From: an uncultured Ignavibacteriota bacterium
GTDB lineage: Bacteria > Bacteroidota > Ignavibacteria > Tepidaquicellales > Tepidaquicellaceae
Reading direction: 5' to 3'
Length of the DNA: 7,312 nucleotides
Assembly: GCA_903901375.1 (NCBI GenBank)
Contig: CAIUQV010000356.1
Coordinates: 1-7,312 of the forward strand
A program made the translations under genes and the position numbers. The notes beneath the pieces are model-generated. The model worked only from the letters and a program-made list of their open reading frames with translations. It was not told the origin of the DNA and did no database searches. Of this stretch, positions 4,690-7,312 are shown piece after piece (the first letter of the stretch is position 1; every line of letters starts with the position of its first letter).

Positions 4690-7068
4690 TTATTTGATTA
4701 ACATCATTCTCTTTAAGTCCGTGAATTCACCTGCCTGTATTTTATAGAAATACATTCCAGATGACAGGTTGTTATAATCTCTTGAATCGAATTCGAGCTG
4801 ATATACTCCGGGAATCTTTTTTGAATTAATCAATGTGGCTACTTCCCTGCCGAGTACGTCGAATACTTTTATGGTTACGAATGATTCTTTCGCAACTGTG
4901 TAATTTATTATTGTTGACGGGTTGAACGGATTCGGATAATTCTGCGACATTGAATATGAAAGAGTTTGTTCGTTGTTACTGATTCCTGTAACAGAACCAA
5001 ACGGGAAGTTTGTTCCGAACGGACGGGTTGTGTAGTATGCGATTACCTGATTCGTATCGGTTATTCCAAGGTTTACGTTCATTGAACCTGTGGCTGAAGA
5101 AGTTGTTCTTGCAGCAAGTATCAGAGTTCTGGAGGAATCAAGAAATTTGAATTTCAGACTGTCGAAAGTAAGCGGTCCTGTCGTGAACGGAAGCGATTTT
5201 AGTTTAATGTCTCCTGCTGATACAAGGTTGTTTTTGTCTTTATCCCAGTAAAGGTCGAATGATGTTATGTTTGAAGCAGCAGCATTGGTTGTCATTCCGA
5301 ACATTAGTTTCTTCAGTGAACCGACCTGAGGATTGACGGTTGTAACGATTTTTAATCCGACGAGTTCTCTTGCTGTGTCGTTTGCGGCAAGAGTGCTGTT
5401 GATGAGCATATTGCTTCCGCCGTTTATTCCGGACAACGTAAATTTAGGAGAGCTTGTGGCTGCGAATACGTCAATTCTGCCCGAGCCGTATCTGTAGTCT
5501 TTTCCCGGGTCTCCCTTTTCTACTGCTGTTAGTTCAAGTACTTTCGAAACATCCCTTGGAAGCATTTCCGGGTTAATGGAAAGCATTAATGCTACTGCAC
5601 CGCCTGTGTGTGGAGTTGCAGAAGATGTTCCGCCGAATGTTCCGTATCCCGTTCCTGAACTGACGTAAGTCGATGTGGAACTTTCGCCGGGAGCAGAAAG
5701 GTCCGGCTTAAGTAATCCCATTGAATCAGGTTCTACAGGTGCTACTCTGCTGTAAGGATAATCCTTGTGATTAGAATCTATCGGATATGAGTATGTTCCC
5801 CACAATGCCCAGTTACCCCAGGTAGCAGGTCCCCAGGGAGATGTGGATGCTATAACGTCCGATAAACAGTTTACATTTCCAACTCCGATTACCCCGCTAA
5901 GATTTCCGACTTTAGTCTGGTCGGGATGTCTCCAGGGCGAAGGACAATTTCCAGCTGAGGAAATGTTCAGCGGGACACCGTACGTATTTCCGTCGTTACT
6001 GGTAGAATTTGTATGAATCATTCCGCCTGCGAGTGACATATCTGTTACGAGTCTCATTGCAGAATAGTCAGGTTTCGGGCTCATACCCCATTTCCAGCTT
6101 AGTGAACTTGTTACGACATCTGCTCCCATCTGAAACGCATACTGGAAAGCTGCCATTTGCTGAGACTGGCCGGAACCGTTTCTCATAAGCAGACATTTAG
6201 CTTCGGGTGCAACGCCCGTTTGTGTACCGCCTGTACCATCACCGATAACGTGTCCAAGAGTTGCAGAGCCGTGAGATGCGGTTGTAATGTTATAGTTGTT
6301 TGTTGTGTAATCCCATCCGATTAAATCGTCAACCTTACCGTTACCGTCGTCGTCAATTCCGTTTATATCTCCCGGGTCGAAAACGGATGTAGTACCCGTA
6401 CCCCAGATGATTGTCATACCGTTATGATTTGCATCTTCGCCAAGGTTCTGATAAACTCCTTTAACGAGATCAGGATGTTTCCACCAGAATCCGTCGTCAG
6501 CATTTGCGGCAAGAACGCCTTTACCTTTATTGCCCTGCAGCCAGCAATCGTCTGCATTCATAAGAGTGATTCCGGGTTCTATTGCCTGCGGACTTACTGA
6601 TGCCTGAATGAATGGAGGTGTAATCTGTCTTGAATCGTACAATTCTTCGATAGGATATACAGGGTCGTATGTAAGCATCAATACTTCACTGAAATCTGAT
6701 GCAAGACTGTTAATCGTGTTAATATCGGTTTTTAGTGCAATTCTGTTTATCATCCAGAGAATTTCAATATCGCTTGCTGCACCTGATGATTTCTTAAGGT
6801 CAAGGTATAATCTGACGTTTCTCTGTGACTGGTCTGAATACTTCATCAGTCTGTTAATTACAATCTGTCTTCTTTCCTTTTTGGGTGTGTCGTAACTGAT
6901 ATCATCAAAATCGTTTAAGGTCAGATGGCTGTTAAAGATTATCATCAGTGGAATTTTTTCATTTGGCATTGAAGAGTTCATTTTATTCTGCAAATCGGGA
7001 TGTATTCTTGGATTTGAGAATACTGAGGAACTGATAAGCAAAGCCAGAATTAAATATAAAGCTTTCAT
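4690..7068 (-). CDS. Secreted subtilisin-like serine protease (S8) with type IX sorting domain
   Basis: This 792-residue protein is predicted to be exported and attached to or released from the cell surface by the type IX secretion system. A signal peptide spans residues 1-18 (MKALYLILALL..., cleavage likely after VFS). Residues about 35-140 look like an inhibitor propeptide. The S8 catalytic domain runs about 165-540: Asp191 (NADDGFWWKHPDL), His266 (ASHGSATLG), the likely oxyanion Asn358 (TSNDG) and Ser482 (GTSSATP), with KPDLSAPG (454-461) before the serine. An acidic loop, NGIDDDGNGKVDD (236-248), looks calcium-binding. A beta-rich region of unknown role follows (540-700). The type A sorting domain is at about 705-792 (QNYPNPFNPST, FDVLGREVATL, SSGMYFYKIQAG). 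The pattern is nearest to bacillopeptidase F-like subtilases. AAGGAGT five bases before the ATG fixes the start. The substrate is unknown. Confidence 0.92.
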   Translation of the reverse strand: MKALYLILALLISSSVFSNPRIHPDLQNKMNSSMPNEKIPLMIIFNSHLTLNDFDDISYDTPKKERRQIVINRLMKYSDQSQRNVRLYLDLKKSSGAASDIEILWMINRIALKTDINTINSLASDFSEVLMLTYDPVYPIEELYDSRQITPPFIQASVSPQAIEPGITLMNADDCWLQGNKGKGVLAANADDGFWWKHPDLVKGVYQNLGEDANHNGMTIIWGTGTTSVFDPGDINGIDDDGNGKVDDLIGWDYTTNNYNITTASHGSATLGHVIGDGTGGTQTGVAPEAKCLLMRNGSGQSQQMAAFQYAFQMGADVVTSSLSWKWGMSPKPDYSAMRLVTDMSLAGGMIHTNSTSNDGNTYGVPLNISSAGNCPSPWRHPDQTKVGNLSGVIGVGNVNCLSDVIASTSPWGPATWGNWALWGTYSYPIDSNHKDYPYSRVAPVEPDSMGLLKPDLSAPGESSTSTYVSSGTGYGTFGGTSSATPHTGGAVALMLSINPEMLPRDVSKVLELTAVEKGDPGKDYRYGSGRIDVFAATSSPKFTLSGINGGSNMLINSTLAANDTARELVGLKIVTTVNPQVGSLKKLMFGMTTNAAASNITSFDLYWDKDKNNLVSAGDIKLKSLPFTTGPLTFDSLKFKFLDSSRTLILAARTTSSATGSMNVNLGITDTNQVIAYYTTRPFGTNFPFGSVTGISNNEQTLSYSMSQNYPNPFNPSTIINYTVAKESFVTIKVFDVLGREVATLINSKKIPGVYQLEFDSRDYNNLSSGMYFYKIQAGEFTDLKRMMLIK

Positions 7069-7073
7069 AAATT

Positions 7074-7080
7074 ACTCCTT
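7074..7080 (-). promoter_or_regulatory. Ribosome binding site of the protease gene
   Basis: AAGGAGT on the minus strand is a strong Shine-Dalgarno sequence five bases before the ATG at 7068. It supports the chosen start, which is also the one that yields an intact signal peptide. Confidence 0.8.
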
Positions 7081-7083
7081 TAA

Positions 7084-7097
7084 TTTGTTTAAACAAA
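7084..7097. promoter_or_regulatory. Perfect palindrome in the protease leader, possible operator
   Basis: TTTGTTTAAACAAA is a perfect 14-bp inverted repeat between the candidate -10 element and the ribosome binding site of the protease gene, touching the -10. Its place suits a repressor site. AT-rich palindromes also arise by chance, and no regulator is known from the window. Confidence 0.3.
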
Positions 7098-7124
7098 CAT
7101 AAGATAAATAAACGAATTTGTAAA
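7096..7124 (-). promoter_or_regulatory. Candidate promoter of the protease gene
   Basis: On the minus strand TTTACA (7124-7119) and TATGTT (7101-7096) are separated by 17 bases, matching sigma-70 hexamers at five and four of six positions. A terminator just upstream (7184-7216) implies that the protease needs its own promoter. Exact placement is uncertain in such AT-rich DNA. Confidence 0.4.
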
Positions 7125-7183
7125 CAACTTTCAGAGTATCTTTTCGGGAAGATATTTAGATAGAAAAATCTTTAAAGTGAATT

Positions 7184-7216
7184 AAAAAAGGGCTAAACCT
7201 GAACAAGGTTCAACCC
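7184..7216 (-). terminator. Minus-strand intrinsic terminator upstream of the protease gene
   Basis: On the minus strand GGGTTGAACCT (7216-7206) pairs with AGGTTTAGCCC (7200-7190) over 11 bp with two G-T wobbles around a 5-base loop, followed by TTTTTT (7189-7184). It should end a minus-strand transcript entering from the right edge and so insulates the protease gene. Confidence 0.75.
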
Positions 7217-7241
7217 CTTCAAACAACAATATGAAAACAAA

Positions 7242-7312
7242 CTATTTTATTCCGAAGAATGATGCCGAAAAATCAGCAATTTTTACTAACGGTGTAAAGT
7301 AAAGTCCAAATA
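7242..7312 (-). CDS. Possible C-terminal end of a minus-strand gene, unknown product
   Basis: A minus-strand frame open from the window edge (first full codon at 7310) reads FGLYFTPLVKIADFSASFFGI and one lysine, then TAG at 7244-7242. The strong minus-strand terminator begins 26 bases after this stop, which is the normal arrangement for a gene end. Only 22 residues are visible and no family is recognised. The opposite strand offers a competing 23-codon frame from the ATG at 7231 (MKTNYFIPKNDAEK...), but that has no ribosome binding site and stops early. Confidence 0.35.
   Translation of the reverse strand, partial: FGLYFTPLVKIADFSASFFGIK

Noticed and set aside
6608..6895. Plus-strand 95-codon frame inside the protease gene
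   Set aside because: It lies antisense to the signal-bearing N-terminal part of a clearly real gene and shows no domain or initiation signal.

Overview
The window most likely comes from a member of the Bacteroidota/Chlorobiota superphylum, and an Ignavibacteria-like lineage fits best. The grounds are: a secreted subtilase ending in a type IX secretion (Por) sorting domain with the QNYPNPFNPST signature and the FDVLGREVATL strand that Ignavibacteria-type proteins carry; a SAM-II riboswitch, a class known from Bacteroidota and Alphaproteobacteria; and AT-rich DNA with clear AAGGA-type ribosome binding sites. This is inference from sequence signatures, not a phylogenetic placement.

Layout, left to right. 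(1) Bases 1-363 are the 3' end of a plus-strand gene for a family 5 (peptide/nickel/microcin C type) ABC transporter substrate-binding protein. (2) Bases 364-920 hold no intact gene. They contain a possible minus-strand gene remnant (379-653) with a small minus-strand terminator hairpin at its end, an AT-rich stretch, and an unassigned structured leader element that ends in a terminator hairpin (865-915). (3) Bases 921-1019 form a SAM-II riboswitch followed directly by a strong intrinsic terminator. (4) Bases 1067-4367 are a tight three-gene operon, metY-metX-panB. (5) A tRNA-Glu(UUC) gene lies on the minus strand with its own promoter and terminator. (6) A long minus-strand gene (4690-7068) encodes a secreted S8 protease with a T9SS sorting domain. 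(7) At the right edge there is a minus-strand terminator and probably the last codons of another minus-strand gene.

How the parts work together. MetX acetylates homoserine and MetY replaces the acetyl group with sulfide, so the operon encodes direct sulfhydrylation to homocysteine. The SAM-II aptamer would sense the end product, S-adenosylmethionine. The aptamer is about 100 bases upstream of metY with a terminator in between, so control is probably premature transcription termination rather than blocking of the ribosome binding site. A 7-base complementarity between the aptamer's conserved GCUAAAA and the terminator loop offers a possible switch. panB (pantothenate/CoA synthesis, using methylene-tetrahydrofolate) as third gene would fall under the same SAM control. 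I see no wholly new system. The most interesting items are the riboswitch-terminator arrangement, the second terminator-ended leader upstream of it, and the inclusion of panB.
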